56,774 nucleotides of DNA, taken from the NCBI GenBank assembly GCA_964469815.1, contig CAYXZC010000004.1, positions 1 through 56,774 of the forward strand, given 5' to 3'. Shown in pieces: positions 50,236-56,774 of this stretch. The first letter of the stretch is position 1; each line of letters opens with the position of its first letter. The position numbers were made by a program, and so were the translations under genes. This DNA is from MGBC163016 sp964469815 (GTDB lineage: Bacteria; Actinomycetota; Coriobacteriia; Coriobacteriales; Eggerthellaceae). The notes under the pieces were generated by a model. That model saw only the letters and a program-made list of their open reading frames with translations, was not told where the DNA came from and did not search any database.

Positions 50236-51918
50236 GTGAAGAAAGCCCTGCTGCTCGTTCTTGGGATCATAGCAGTATGCTTTTTGATCGCGAACGCCGA
50301 CTATCTTTCCGACTTCCTGAACACCATGATGACGGGCGCGCTCGTGCCCATCATCATTTCGATAATCCTCATGATCGGACGTCATCTTGTGCAGGCGGAA
50401 TCGTACAATGCGGCGTTCGATGCCGTTGGCCACAAAACGGGCTTCTGGCACAATGTCGTGCTTATCTTCTCGCTCGTATTCATCAACACATTCTGCCTGT
50501 TCAGCGGCGCGACCGGTGTGGCATTCATCATCGATGACGCTCATCGCGAAGGCTGTGATGCGGGTCAGTCCACAGGCGGTGCCATCCTTTCGCAGATCGG
50601 TTATTTCGCTGCGGTGTTCGTGATCTCGGTGATCGGATTTCTGACCATGTGGATCTCAGGTCACATGAACACGCTCTTTCTCATCGGCGGTTTGGCGCTA
50701 GCTGGAGTTCTCGTTGTGCTCTCGAGCCTTTTCTTCATCGGACATTTCAAGCCGAGAGTTCTTTATCGGGTATTCCTCATTCTCGAGAAGATCATCAATA
50801 AGGTGATCGGCGTATTCAAGAAATCCCTAAAACCTGGTTGGGGTCGCAATATGGCGCACTCGTTCGTGGATACATCGAACCTATTGGCGAAGAATCCGCA
50901 AGGGTCGATCATCACGGTTGCTTACGCGTCTTTTTCTGCGATCCTCAATATGGCTTGCCTTGTGGCGATCGGTTATGCATTCGGGTTCGAGAACGTGGAG
51001 GCTCTCGTGGCGGCGTTTGCTGTGTCAGCCATTTCGGTGATCCTGAGCCCAACGCCGCAGGGTGTTGGCGTTGTCGAAGCCATGATCGTGGCCATACTTA
51101 CGGCTTACGGCTGTTCGGTTGCGACCGCTGCAGCAATCGCGCTGGTGTACCGCGGGATCATGTTCTGGATCCCGTTCTGCATAGGAGCTGTGATGCTCTC
51201 GCAATCCGGCTTCTTCAAATCGAAGAAATCGGATACGGTAAAGCAGAAACATAAGGATATCGCGTGGATATCCGGTACGCTCGTGTTCATCATCGGCGCC
51301 GTGAATGTCGGGTGTGTCTTCAACCCCAGCCTATTCACGCCATATACGATGCTGACTTCTTGGATCGACATGAGCTCGCTCATGGTGGGGATCCCGCTGA
51401 TCTTGAGCTCCATCTTCCTGATGATCTGTTCGGTCGGCCTTGTGATGAGGTTTCGTACCGCGTGGGCACTAACCATCAGCGCGCTCGTGCTCATCGCCGG
51501 ATCAGAGTTTCTGTTCCAAGGCACTTGGCAGGTGGGAGTCGCGGGAATCATTCTCATCTTCTGGTTGTTCTGGAAGCGTGCGGCATTCGATAGGCCGTTC
51601 TCATACGAGGCCGTGAAGGGTGACTTCGAAGCATGGAAGGCAAAGCGAGAGAGGAAGCGTGCGAGCAATGAGAAGTCGCACGAATGGGTCGCTAAAAAAG
51701 TTGCGGCTGATGAGACGCGTGAAGAAAAAGAGCTGCGCGATGGGACTTTGTTGAAAGATGATGGCGATAGGGAGAGCAAGGCCGAAATCGATCTCGAGGT
51801 CGAGGATGATGACGAATCCGATAAACCGGACATCTCAGGCTGGGAAGAGCAGGCGAAACGCGGGAGAAACATCGGCGAGGAGTACATGGCGAAGCGCAAA
51901 GCCCAGATCACTGAATAA
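50236..51918 (+). CDS. Lysylphosphatidylglycerol-synthase-like flippase domain protein
   Basis: 560 residues. The N-terminal ~325 residues hold about eight transmembrane helices of the LPG_synthase_TM (UPF0104/AglD) type, with the family signature SPTPQGVGVVEAMI (~272-285) and YRGIMFWIPFCIGAV (~308-322). There is a further group of ~4 helices to ~residue 450 and a long, highly charged cytoplasmic tail (~455-560). The soluble lysyl-transfer domain of full MprF is absent, so it is more likely a lipid transporter or flippase than an aminoacyl transferase. GTG start with GGAGG 5 nt upstream. It is transcribed alone; a tRNA gene follows. Confidence 0.8.
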   Translation: MKKALLLVLGIIAVCFLIANADYLSDFLNTMMTGALVPIIISIILMIGRHLVQAESYNAAFDAVGHKTGFWHNVVLIFSLVFINTFCLFSGATGVAFIIDDAHREGCDAGQSTGGAILSQIGYFAAVFVISVIGFLTMWISGHMNTLFLIGGLALAGVLVVLSSLFFIGHFKPRVLYRVFLILEKIINKVIGVFKKSLKPGWGRNMAHSFVDTSNLLAKNPQGSIITVAYASFSAILNMACLVAIGYAFGFENVEALVAAFAVSAISVILSPTPQGVGVVEAMIVAILTAYGCSVATAAAIALVYRGIMFWIPFCIGAVMLSQSGFFKSKKSDTVKQKHKDIAWISGTLVFIIGAVNVGCVFNPSLFTPYTMLTSWIDMSSLMVGIPLILSSIFLMICSVGLVMRFRTAWALTISALVLIAGSEFLFQGTWQVGVAGIILIFWLFWKRAAFDRPFSYEAVKGDFEAWKAKRERKRASNEKSHEWVAKKVAADETREEKELRDGTLLKDDGDRESKAEIDLEVEDDDESDKPDISGWEEQAKRGRNIGEEYMAKRKAQITE

Positions 51919-51989
51919 GCGAAGGAATGCGATTTTGCCCGATCTCGCAATGGAGTAGTTCATGCTCTTGAAGAGCGTGACAATATCAG

Positions 51990-52018
51990 TTCAGATTGAT
52001 TCGATTGTGTGGTAGAAT
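51990..52018 (+). promoter_or_regulatory. Candidate tRNA promoter
   Basis: TTCAGA (51990-51995), 17 bp, TAGAAT (52013-52018), about 35 nt before the tRNA. Confidence 0.5.
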
Positions 52019-52052
52019 TACGAACGCTATCCACATTGTTGGTAGCGCGAGT

Positions 52053-52129
52053 CGGGTTGTGGCTCAGTTTGGTAGAGCGCTGCGTTCGGGACGCAGAGGT
52101 CGCAGGTTCAAATCCTGTCAACCCGACCA
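52053..52129 (+). tRNA. tRNA-Pro(CGG)
   Basis: 77 nt with encoded CCA. Acceptor CGGGTTG / CAACCCG; D arm GCTC-AGTTTGGTA-GAGC; anticodon arm CTGCG-TTCGGGA-CGCAG with anticodon CGG; variable AGGTC; T arm GCAGG-TTCAAAT-CCTGT; discriminator A then CCA. All arms pair. Confidence 0.95.
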
Positions 52130-52141
52130 TTTGAATCACAG

Positions 52142-52163
52142 GCCACCGAAAGGTGGCTTTTTT
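52142..52163 (+). terminator. Intrinsic terminator after tRNA-Pro
   Basis: GCCACC, loop GAAA, GGTGGC, then six T. Confidence 0.92.
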
Positions 52164-52187
52164 GATTCAATAGGGCAGTTGGCACTC

Positions 52188-52221
52188 CTGCGAAGCAGGA
52201 ATGAGCGAAGCGAAGGATCCA
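52188..52221. repeat. Family E motif supplying the murT ribosome binding site
   Basis: ACTCCTGCGAAGCAGGAATG followed by AGCGAAGCGAAGGATC, related to the motif at 40473. Its GAAGGA lies 6 nt before the ATG at 52222, so the repeat provides the translation signal of the following gene. Confidence 0.55.
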
Positions 52222-54609
52222 ATGGGTGTAAGACTTGGATTGGCAAAGGCTGCGAGCGCGATCTTGACTTGGGGGTTGCGTCATATTGCCCGACGTCCGG
52301 CTGCGAACACACCCGGGCTTGTGGCGTTGCGTATCGATCCTGATGTCATCGAAGAATTACGCCATCGCATGCATCAAGGTTCCATCATCGTGGTCGGTAC
52401 GAATGGAAAAACCACGGTAACCAACCTTCTGGCGAACATTTTGGAAGAGCAGGGTTTCAGCGTTCTGTGCAATCGTACAGGAGCGAATCTGAATTCAGGC
52501 ATCGCATCTGCGCTTCTCCAGAGCAAAGGTGCCGACTGGGGTGTTCTTGAGTGCGATGAGCTTTGGTCGGCGAAGATCGTTCCGCAGTTGAAGCCGACTT
52601 ACTTCCTGTTGCTGAACCTTTTTCGTGATCAGTTGGATCGTTGCGGTGAGATCGATCATATTCAGGATGCCATCGTGTCGGGATTGGTAGCCTCGCCTGC
52701 GACCACTCTCATATACAATGCCGATGATCCTTTATGTGAAATGGTGGCCAAGCGTGTTCGCGAAGAACGCGCGGCAGCCTCTTCTGCGTGTGACGAAGGG
52801 TCTGCGTGTGACGAAGGGTCAGGCTCAATGTCATCATCTTGTCAAAACCTTATTCCGTTCGGCACGTTAGAGTCGATGGGACTTGAGCAGAATAAGGTTT
52901 CCGACGCTACCATGTGCCAGCAATGCCTTCATATGTTCGACTATGAGTACCGCCAATACGGCCAGTTGGGCGCTTACTCTTGCCCGCAATGTGGGTTCTC
53001 GCGCTCGGCTTTGAAGTTTGCGGCAAGAAACATCCACCTTGTTCCCGGCAACCTTGAGTTCGACGTGGTTGAGGAGAAGGCTGCCCTAGAAACCCCGGTT
53101 CTCCATGTGCAAACAAAGCTCAACGGCACATATATGGTGTACAACATGCTGGCTGTCAGCTCGGCGGCGATCACAATAGGATGCTCGGCGCAGAGCATCT
53201 CACGCGCCATCTCATCGTTCGATCCGAAGAACGGGCGTCTTCAGGAATACTGCATTCGCGGACATCGTACGCTTCTCAATCTGGCGAAGAATCCTACAGG
53301 TTTCAATCAGAATCTTCGTATCGTTGCGGCTGATCGCGAGCCGAAAGCAGCAGCGTTCTTCATCAACACGCAGGTTGTGGATGGATTCGATGTTTCCTGG
53401 ATATGGGACATCGATTTCGAGGAGCTCGTGCGACAACCTGATATTCGGGTCTTTGCAGGCGGCGGTCGCAAGAATGATCTGCAGGTGCGGTTGAAATATG
53501 CCGGTGTGAATGCGGAACTTGTTGATAGCATCGAGGAGGTATTCGACGTCATCGCAAAGGACGGATCGCTGCCAAACGATGCACCGGTCTACGCCATTGC
53601 GAACTATACGGCACTTCCTCCTGTGAAGCATAAGCTGGATAAGATGGCAGAACAAAATGAGGGTGAAGCTTGTGAAACAGACACCGAGTGCGTCAAAGGA
53701 GGCAAAGGGTCACATCTAATGACTCATTCTGGTGACAGTGTGACAGGTGTTGGTGACATTGAGCGTGACCCTTTGTCACTGTCACCTTTGTCGCCTGGAT
53801 CAAACGGTGACATTGAGCCTGACCTTTTGTCACCTTTGTCACAAAGCACGCCTGTGGTCATAGCGCATATGCTTCCCGACCTTCTGAATCTCTATGGCGA
53901 TGGCGGCAACGTACGCGTGCTCGAACAGCGGCTCAAATGGCGTGGTATCCCAGTGGAGGTAAAACGCATCCACTACGGTGAGACGGTGGATCTTGACACG
54001 GTCGATCTGGTGGTGCTCGGCGGTTCGCCCGATAAGGAACAGCGTCTGGCATCCGAAGAGCTGCGCAAGATCCGCGATGATCTTGCGCGTTATGTCGATG
54101 AGGGCGGACCACTCCTCGCGATCTGCGGTAGCTATCAGATGCTCGGACGCGTGTGGCTTCTTGATGGTGAAGAGGTTCCGGGTCTCGACATCCTTGCGAT
54201 CGAGACGCGTCGCCCCGGTGCGTCCACCGATCGTCTTATCAGCGATATCGCGCTTGAGGTTCCATTCTCCGAGCAACCGGTGATCGGTTTCGAGAATCAT
54301 GCCGGGCGCACTTATCTCGATGAAGGCGTTCACCCCTTCGGGCTTGTTGTGTCTGAAGAAGGTGTTGGCAACAACGAGGATGGATCACCTGAGCAATATG
54401 CTGATGGAGTTCTGTACAAGGGCGTGATAGGCACTTATCTACATGGGCCTTTGCTTTCGAAGAATCCCGAGGTGGCCGACCATCTTTTAGCTGAAGCGCT
54501 CGAGCGCAAAGCGAAACGCGAGGGCACGCAGCCGATACAGCTTCAGCCGTTGGGCGATTCCGAAGAGTTGGCAGCGAATCGGTTCATGGCGCGCACGTGG
54601 TCGCTTTAG
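52222..54609 (+). CDS. Fused lipid II isoglutaminyl synthase (MurT-GatD)
   Basis: About 795 residues. MurT half (1-~485): Mur-ligase P-loop GTNGKTTVTN (~58-67), ECDELW, NLFRDQLDRCGEIDH, a zinc ribbon (CQQCLHMF ... CPQCGF) and the C-terminal DUF1727-type region (~350-480). GatD half (~545-795): IAHMLPDLLNLYGDGGNVR, nucleophile Cys in AICGSYQMLG (~634) and GTYLHGPLL with the catalytic His (~735). Together they amidate D-Glu of lipid II; normally two separate subunits. The linker (~485-545) and an internal SACDEG repeat (~190-205) are encoded by family D repeats. An internal in-frame ATG at 53719 follows AAAGGG and could yield a separate GatD. rlmH follows after 9 nt. Confidence 0.92.
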   Translation: MGVRLGLAKAASAILTWGLRHIARRPAANTPGLVALRIDPDVIEELRHRMHQGSIIVVGTNGKTTVTNLLANILEEQGFSVLCNRTGANLNSGIASALLQSKGADWGVLECDELWSAKIVPQLKPTYFLLLNLFRDQLDRCGEIDHIQDAIVSGLVASPATTLIYNADDPLCEMVAKRVREERAAASSACDEGSACDEGSGSMSSSCQNLIPFGTLESMGLEQNKVSDATMCQQCLHMFDYEYRQYGQLGAYSCPQCGFSRSALKFAARNIHLVPGNLEFDVVEEKAALETPVLHVQTKLNGTYMVYNMLAVSSAAITIGCSAQSISRAISSFDPKNGRLQEYCIRGHRTLLNLAKNPTGFNQNLRIVAADREPKAAAFFINTQVVDGFDVSWIWDIDFEELVRQPDIRVFAGGGRKNDLQVRLKYAGVNAELVDSIEEVFDVIAKDGSLPNDAPVYAIANYTALPPVKHKLDKMAEQNEGEACETDTECVKGGKGSHLMTHSGDSVTGVGDIERDPLSLSPLSPGSNGDIEPDLLSPLSQSTPVVIAHMLPDLLNLYGDGGNVRVLEQRLKWRGIPVEVKRIHYGETVDLDTVDLVVLGGSPDKEQRLASEELRKIRDDLARYVDEGGPLLAICGSYQMLGRVWLLDGEEVPGLDILAIETRRPGASTDRLISDIALEVPFSEQPVIGFENHAGRTYLDEGVHPFGLVVSEEGVGNNEDGSPEQYADGVLYKGVIGTYLHGPLLSKNPEVADHLLAEALERKAKREGTQPIQLQPLGDSEELAANRFMARTWSL
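52783..52835. repeat. Family D repeat and 18-bp duplication inside murT
   Basis: TCTGCGTGTGACGAAGGG occurs twice in tandem (52783-52800, 52801-52818), then continues as GTCAGGCTCAATGTCATC, the family D core. It is in frame and encodes Ser/Ala/Cys/Asp/Glu/Gly-rich residues between two folded parts of MurT. Confidence 0.75.
53697..53833. repeat. Three family D copies in the MurT-GatD linker
   Basis: A partial direct copy (AAAGGGTCACATCTAATGAC, 53704-53723) and two inverted copies: GTGACA/TGTCAC at 53753-53779 and at 53807-53833, each with loop TTGAGCSTGACCYTT. They encode the hydrophilic junction between the two enzyme halves. Confidence 0.8.
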
Positions 54610-54618
54610 GAGACGTAG

Positions 54619-55092
54619 ATGTTGCGTATCGATATCGTGGCAGTCGGTCGATTGAAGGAGCGGTTTTGGCGCGAAGCGTGCGAGGAATACCTTAAGAGAC
54701 TGAAACCGTACGCCCAGGTTCGCATTATAGAGATCGCAGACATCGATCCGTCCGGTGCAGGCGGAGTGAAGGATGCTCTGAAGCGCGAAGGCGATGCGAT
54801 CCTCAAGGCTGTCCCCGAGAAGAGCACGGTGATCCTACTCGATATCCAAGGAAGAGCGGTTTCCAGCGAGGAGATGGCGCAAAGCATCGAACGATGGAGC
54901 GTCGAAGGTGTGAGCGACATTGCCTTCGTGATCGGTGGATCGCATGGGGTAAGCGAAGAAGTGCGAGCGCGCGCCGATGCGCGATGGTCGTTCGGACGCA
55001 TAACGATGCCGCATAATCTTGCGCGCGTGGTGTTGATCGAGCAGGTATATCGTGCATTCAAGATCATTCGCCACGAGCCGTATCATAAGTAA
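54619..55092 (+). CDS. rlmH: 23S rRNA (pseudouridine1915-N3)-methyltransferase RlmH
   Basis: 157 residues, standard length for this SPOUT methyltransferase, which modifies helix 69 of 23S rRNA. IDIVAVGRLKERFW at the start, IGGSHGVSEEVRARAD (~112) with the SAM-binding knot, and the C-terminal YRAFKIIRHEPYHK are diagnostic. Its ribosome binding site AGGAG overlaps the murT-gatD stop codon, so the genes are co-transcribed. Confidence 0.96.
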   Translation: MLRIDIVAVGRLKERFWREACEEYLKRLKPYAQVRIIEIADIDPSGAGGVKDALKREGDAILKAVPEKSTVILLDIQGRAVSSEEMAQSIERWSVEGVSDIAFVIGGSHGVSEEVRARADARWSFGRITMPHNLARVVLIEQVYRAFKIIRHEPYHK

Positions 55093-55115
55093 TTCCGATC
55101 GGAATAGAGGACAAA

Positions 55116-55910
55116 ATGAGATTCATATCTTGGAATGTAAATGGGATAAGGGCGGTTCTCAAGAAGGACTTCCTTGAAACCTTCGGCGAATTCGATGCGG
55201 ACATCTTCGCCATCCAAGAGACCAAATGCCAGCCCGATCAGGTCGAGATCGATCTTCCAGGTTACCATCAATTCTGGTCATCGGCCGAGCGCAAAGGCTA
55301 TTCGGGAACGGCGGTGTTCTCCAAGGAGGAACCGCTGCAGGTGATCCGTGGTCTTGGTGATGAATATCTCGATACCGAAGGACGCATAACAGCGCTCGAA
55401 TTCGAGAATTTTTGGTTCGTTAACGTATATACCCCGAATGCGCAAAACGAATTGGCTCGCATCGATCATCGCATGCAATGGGATGATGCTTTTCGTGAGT
55501 TCTGCGTCGGTCTGGAGCAGGGAATATGTCCTGATGGGGAGGCATGTGAGCCCAAGCCTGTCGTGATATGCGGCGATCTCAATGTGGCGCATAACGATAT
55601 CGATCTTAAGAATCCCGATAGGAATCGCGGGAATGCGGGGTTCTCGGATGAGGAACGCGGCAAATTCGGCGAGCTGCTCGATGCGGGTTTTGTCGATACG
55701 TTCCGTTTTCTTCACCCGGATATGGAAGGCGCGTATTCGTGGTGGAGCTACAGGTTCAAAGCGCGTGATACGAACGCCGGTTGGCGCATAGATTATTTCC
55801 TTGTTAGCGAATCTCTCGCGGATAAGATCGAGAGCGCATCGATATATAGCGAGGTGTTCGGCAGCGACCATTGTCCTGTGGGGTTGGAGCTATGTATTCC
55901 GAAAGCCTAA
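55116..55910 (+). CDS. xth: Exodeoxyribonuclease III (AP endonuclease)
   Basis: 264 residues. An EEP-family nuclease for base-excision repair. Motifs: ISWNVNGIRAVLKKDF (~4), AIQETKCQ (~31), CGDLNVAHNDIDLKNP (~150-165), WRIDYFLVS (~223) and GSDHCPVGL near the C-terminus. AGAGGA lies 4 nt before the ATG. The last codons form the left arm of a 12-bp hairpin. Confidence 0.95.
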   Translation: MRFISWNVNGIRAVLKKDFLETFGEFDADIFAIQETKCQPDQVEIDLPGYHQFWSSAERKGYSGTAVFSKEEPLQVIRGLGDEYLDTEGRITALEFENFWFVNVYTPNAQNELARIDHRMQWDDAFREFCVGLEQGICPDGEACEPKPVVICGDLNVAHNDIDLKNPDRNRGNAGFSDEERGKFGELLDAGFVDTFRFLHPDMEGAYSWWSYRFKARDTNAGWRIDYFLVSESLADKIESASIYSEVFGSDHCPVGLELCIPKA

Positions 55911-55925
55911 GACGGCTTTCGGAAT
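55896..55925 (+). terminator. Hairpin overlapping the xth stop codon
   Basis: ATTCCGAAAGCC (55896-55907), loop TAAGAC, GGCTTTCGGAAT (55914-55925): a perfect 12-bp stem. The left arm is coding and the stop codon lies in the loop. No T-run. Confidence 0.6.
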
Positions 55926-56206
55926 GAATTGACGCTGCGCGCCATCCCAGCGGTTCATCTTTACGTTCCAAGCACTCCTCGAGTAACAAAGTACACTTCG
56001 TCGTGCTTTCACGCAAATCTGAACTGCTGGATATGTCGCTCGCTATCTTTGCGGCGTCTTGATGCTTTAGTATTATTGTTGATTTCTAGTTGAGGATGAT
56101 GTTGGTTGCTCATCCATGTTTCACGTTTTGTAATGTATTGGTCTGTTATCAACGTATAATGTTACGGATATAAATCATCGATGGTCGTTTCTATGGAGAA
56201 GCATTC
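55926..56206. other. Gene-free leader of folE
   Basis: About 280 bp without a credible frame. A TATAAT at 56155-56160 lies 46 nt before the start codon; the -35 is not clear. GGAG lies 8 nt before the ATG. An imperfect GATGA/TCATC inverted repeat near 56093-56117 could be an operator. Confidence 0.45.
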
Positions 56207-56770
56207 ATGGACAAGAGCAAGATAGAAGAGGGCGTTCGCCTTATCCTTGAGGGTATAGGCGAGGATCCTGACCGCGAAGGGTTGCAGAAGACCCCTGCTC
56301 GCGTTGCGCGCATGTATGAAGAGGTCTTCGCAGGCATGACGGAGGATCCTTCGCGTCATTTCGAGACAACATTCGACGAGCACCACCAAGAGATGATCAT
56401 TGAAACGAACATCCCGTTCTATTCCATGTGCGAGCATCATCTGGTTCCGTTCTTCGGACATGCGCATGTGGCTTACATCCCCGCTGTTGATGGTCGGATC
56501 TGCGGGATCTCCAAGCTTGCACGATTGGTTGACGCATTCGCGAAACGGCCACAGGTACAAGAGCGATTGACATCTCAGATTGCAGATACATTGGTAGAGG
56601 AGCTTCATCCCCAAGGAGCGCTCGTCGTGCTCGAAGCAGAGCATCTTTGCATGAGCATGCGTGGCGTAAAGAAGCCGGGAACCCGCACGATAACGAGCGC
56701 GGTTCGCGGATCATTCCAAAAGAGCAAAGCCACCAGAGATGAAGCGTTAAGCCTGATCTTTAGGAAGTAG
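56207..56770 (+). CDS. folE: GTP cyclohydrolase I
   Basis: 187 residues, complete. It converts GTP to dihydroneopterin triphosphate, the first step of folate synthesis. Zinc and active-site residues lie in SMCEHHLVPFFGHAHVAYIP (~74-93) and HLCMSMRGVKKPGTRT (~145-160); GREGLQKTPAR-like DREGLQKTPARVARMYEE is at ~23-40. The window ends 4 bases after the stop, so following folate genes cannot be seen. Confidence 0.96.
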   Translation: MDKSKIEEGVRLILEGIGEDPDREGLQKTPARVARMYEEVFAGMTEDPSRHFETTFDEHHQEMIIETNIPFYSMCEHHLVPFFGHAHVAYIPAVDGRICGISKLARLVDAFAKRPQVQERLTSQIADTLVEELHPQGALVVLEAEHLCMSMRGVKKPGTRTITSAVRGSFQKSKATRDEALSLIFRK

Positions 56771-56774
56771 AGAG

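Noticed and set aside
50236..51918. Full MprF lysylphosphatidylglycerol synthase
   Set aside because: Only the membrane flippase-type domain is present; the C-terminal tail is charged and short, with no soluble aminoacyl-transfer domain.
52051..52127. tRNA starting at GTCGGGT
   Set aside because: That acceptor would leave four bases before the D stem and no CCA; shifting to 52053 gives correct spacing, discriminator A and encoded CCA.

Overview
The window looks like a chromosomal segment from an actinobacterium of the class Coriobacteriia, most likely an Eggerthellaceae-type gut or oral anaerobe with about 50% GC. This rests on the gene set (HypF/C/D nickel-hydrogenase maturation, a class B sortase with huge InlB-type surface repeats, a DUF4430 lipoprotein behind a cobalamin riboswitch, MurT/GatD) and on general codon style. 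No species call is possible without a database search. There are no rRNA genes, prophage, transposase genes or CRISPR arrays. There is one tRNA. Intergenic space is unusually full of palindromic repeats.

Layout. 1-10 kb: the 3' end of a sodium:solute symporter; a divergent pair of uncharacterised membrane proteins (minus strand); an exonuclease-DinG helicase fusion; and a 1250-residue membrane protein that looks like an M28 metallopeptidase split by an ~800-residue low-complexity insert and stripped of most metal ligands. 10-18 kb: pgi, then hypF and a thioredoxin on the minus strand, and hypC-hypD on the plus strand. 17.7-22 kb: a variant aminoglycoside-phosphotransferase-like kinase, a tyrosine phosphatase, a cobalamin riboswitch with a DUF4430 lipoprotein, a TatD-associated type radical SAM protein, and coaD. 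22-25 kb: a large hybrid histidine kinase. 25-43.5 kb: a cell-envelope block with two paralogous multi-pass proteins (DUF6020/GT-C-like), a small abundant-looking secreted protein, a single-pass membrane protein, a 3000-residue repeat protein with an LAQTG-type sorting tail, a zinc-ribbon/DUF4013 membrane protein, a 40-residue membrane microprotein and a class B sortase. 43.8-49.9 kb: purF, purM, purN, an XdhC-like gene and purH. 50.2-56.8 kb: an LPG-synthase-like flippase, tRNA-Pro(CGG), a fused MurT-GatD, rlmH, xth and folE.

How the genes fit together. purM-purN-xdhC are translationally coupled by 4-base overlaps and sit with purF and purH as a purine block. The surface block combines a presumed sortase substrate with its sortase and several membrane partners, and is the best candidate for an undescribed envelope system.

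The most unusual signal is not a gene. At least five families of intergenic hairpin elements are present in which the loop or linker sequence is conserved between copies while the paired stems differ but stay self-complementary. The clearest case is two hairpins, downstream of the sortase and of purF, with identical geometry (20-bp stem, 22-nt loop), nearly identical loops and largely unrelated stems. One family (GACAAAGGGTCAGGCT type) has also entered the murT-gatD reading frame in frame, and lies exactly where the two ancestral genes join. Several genes (17736-18818, 25080-27131, 27236-29254) have a -10 box 6-7 nt before the ATG and look leaderless.
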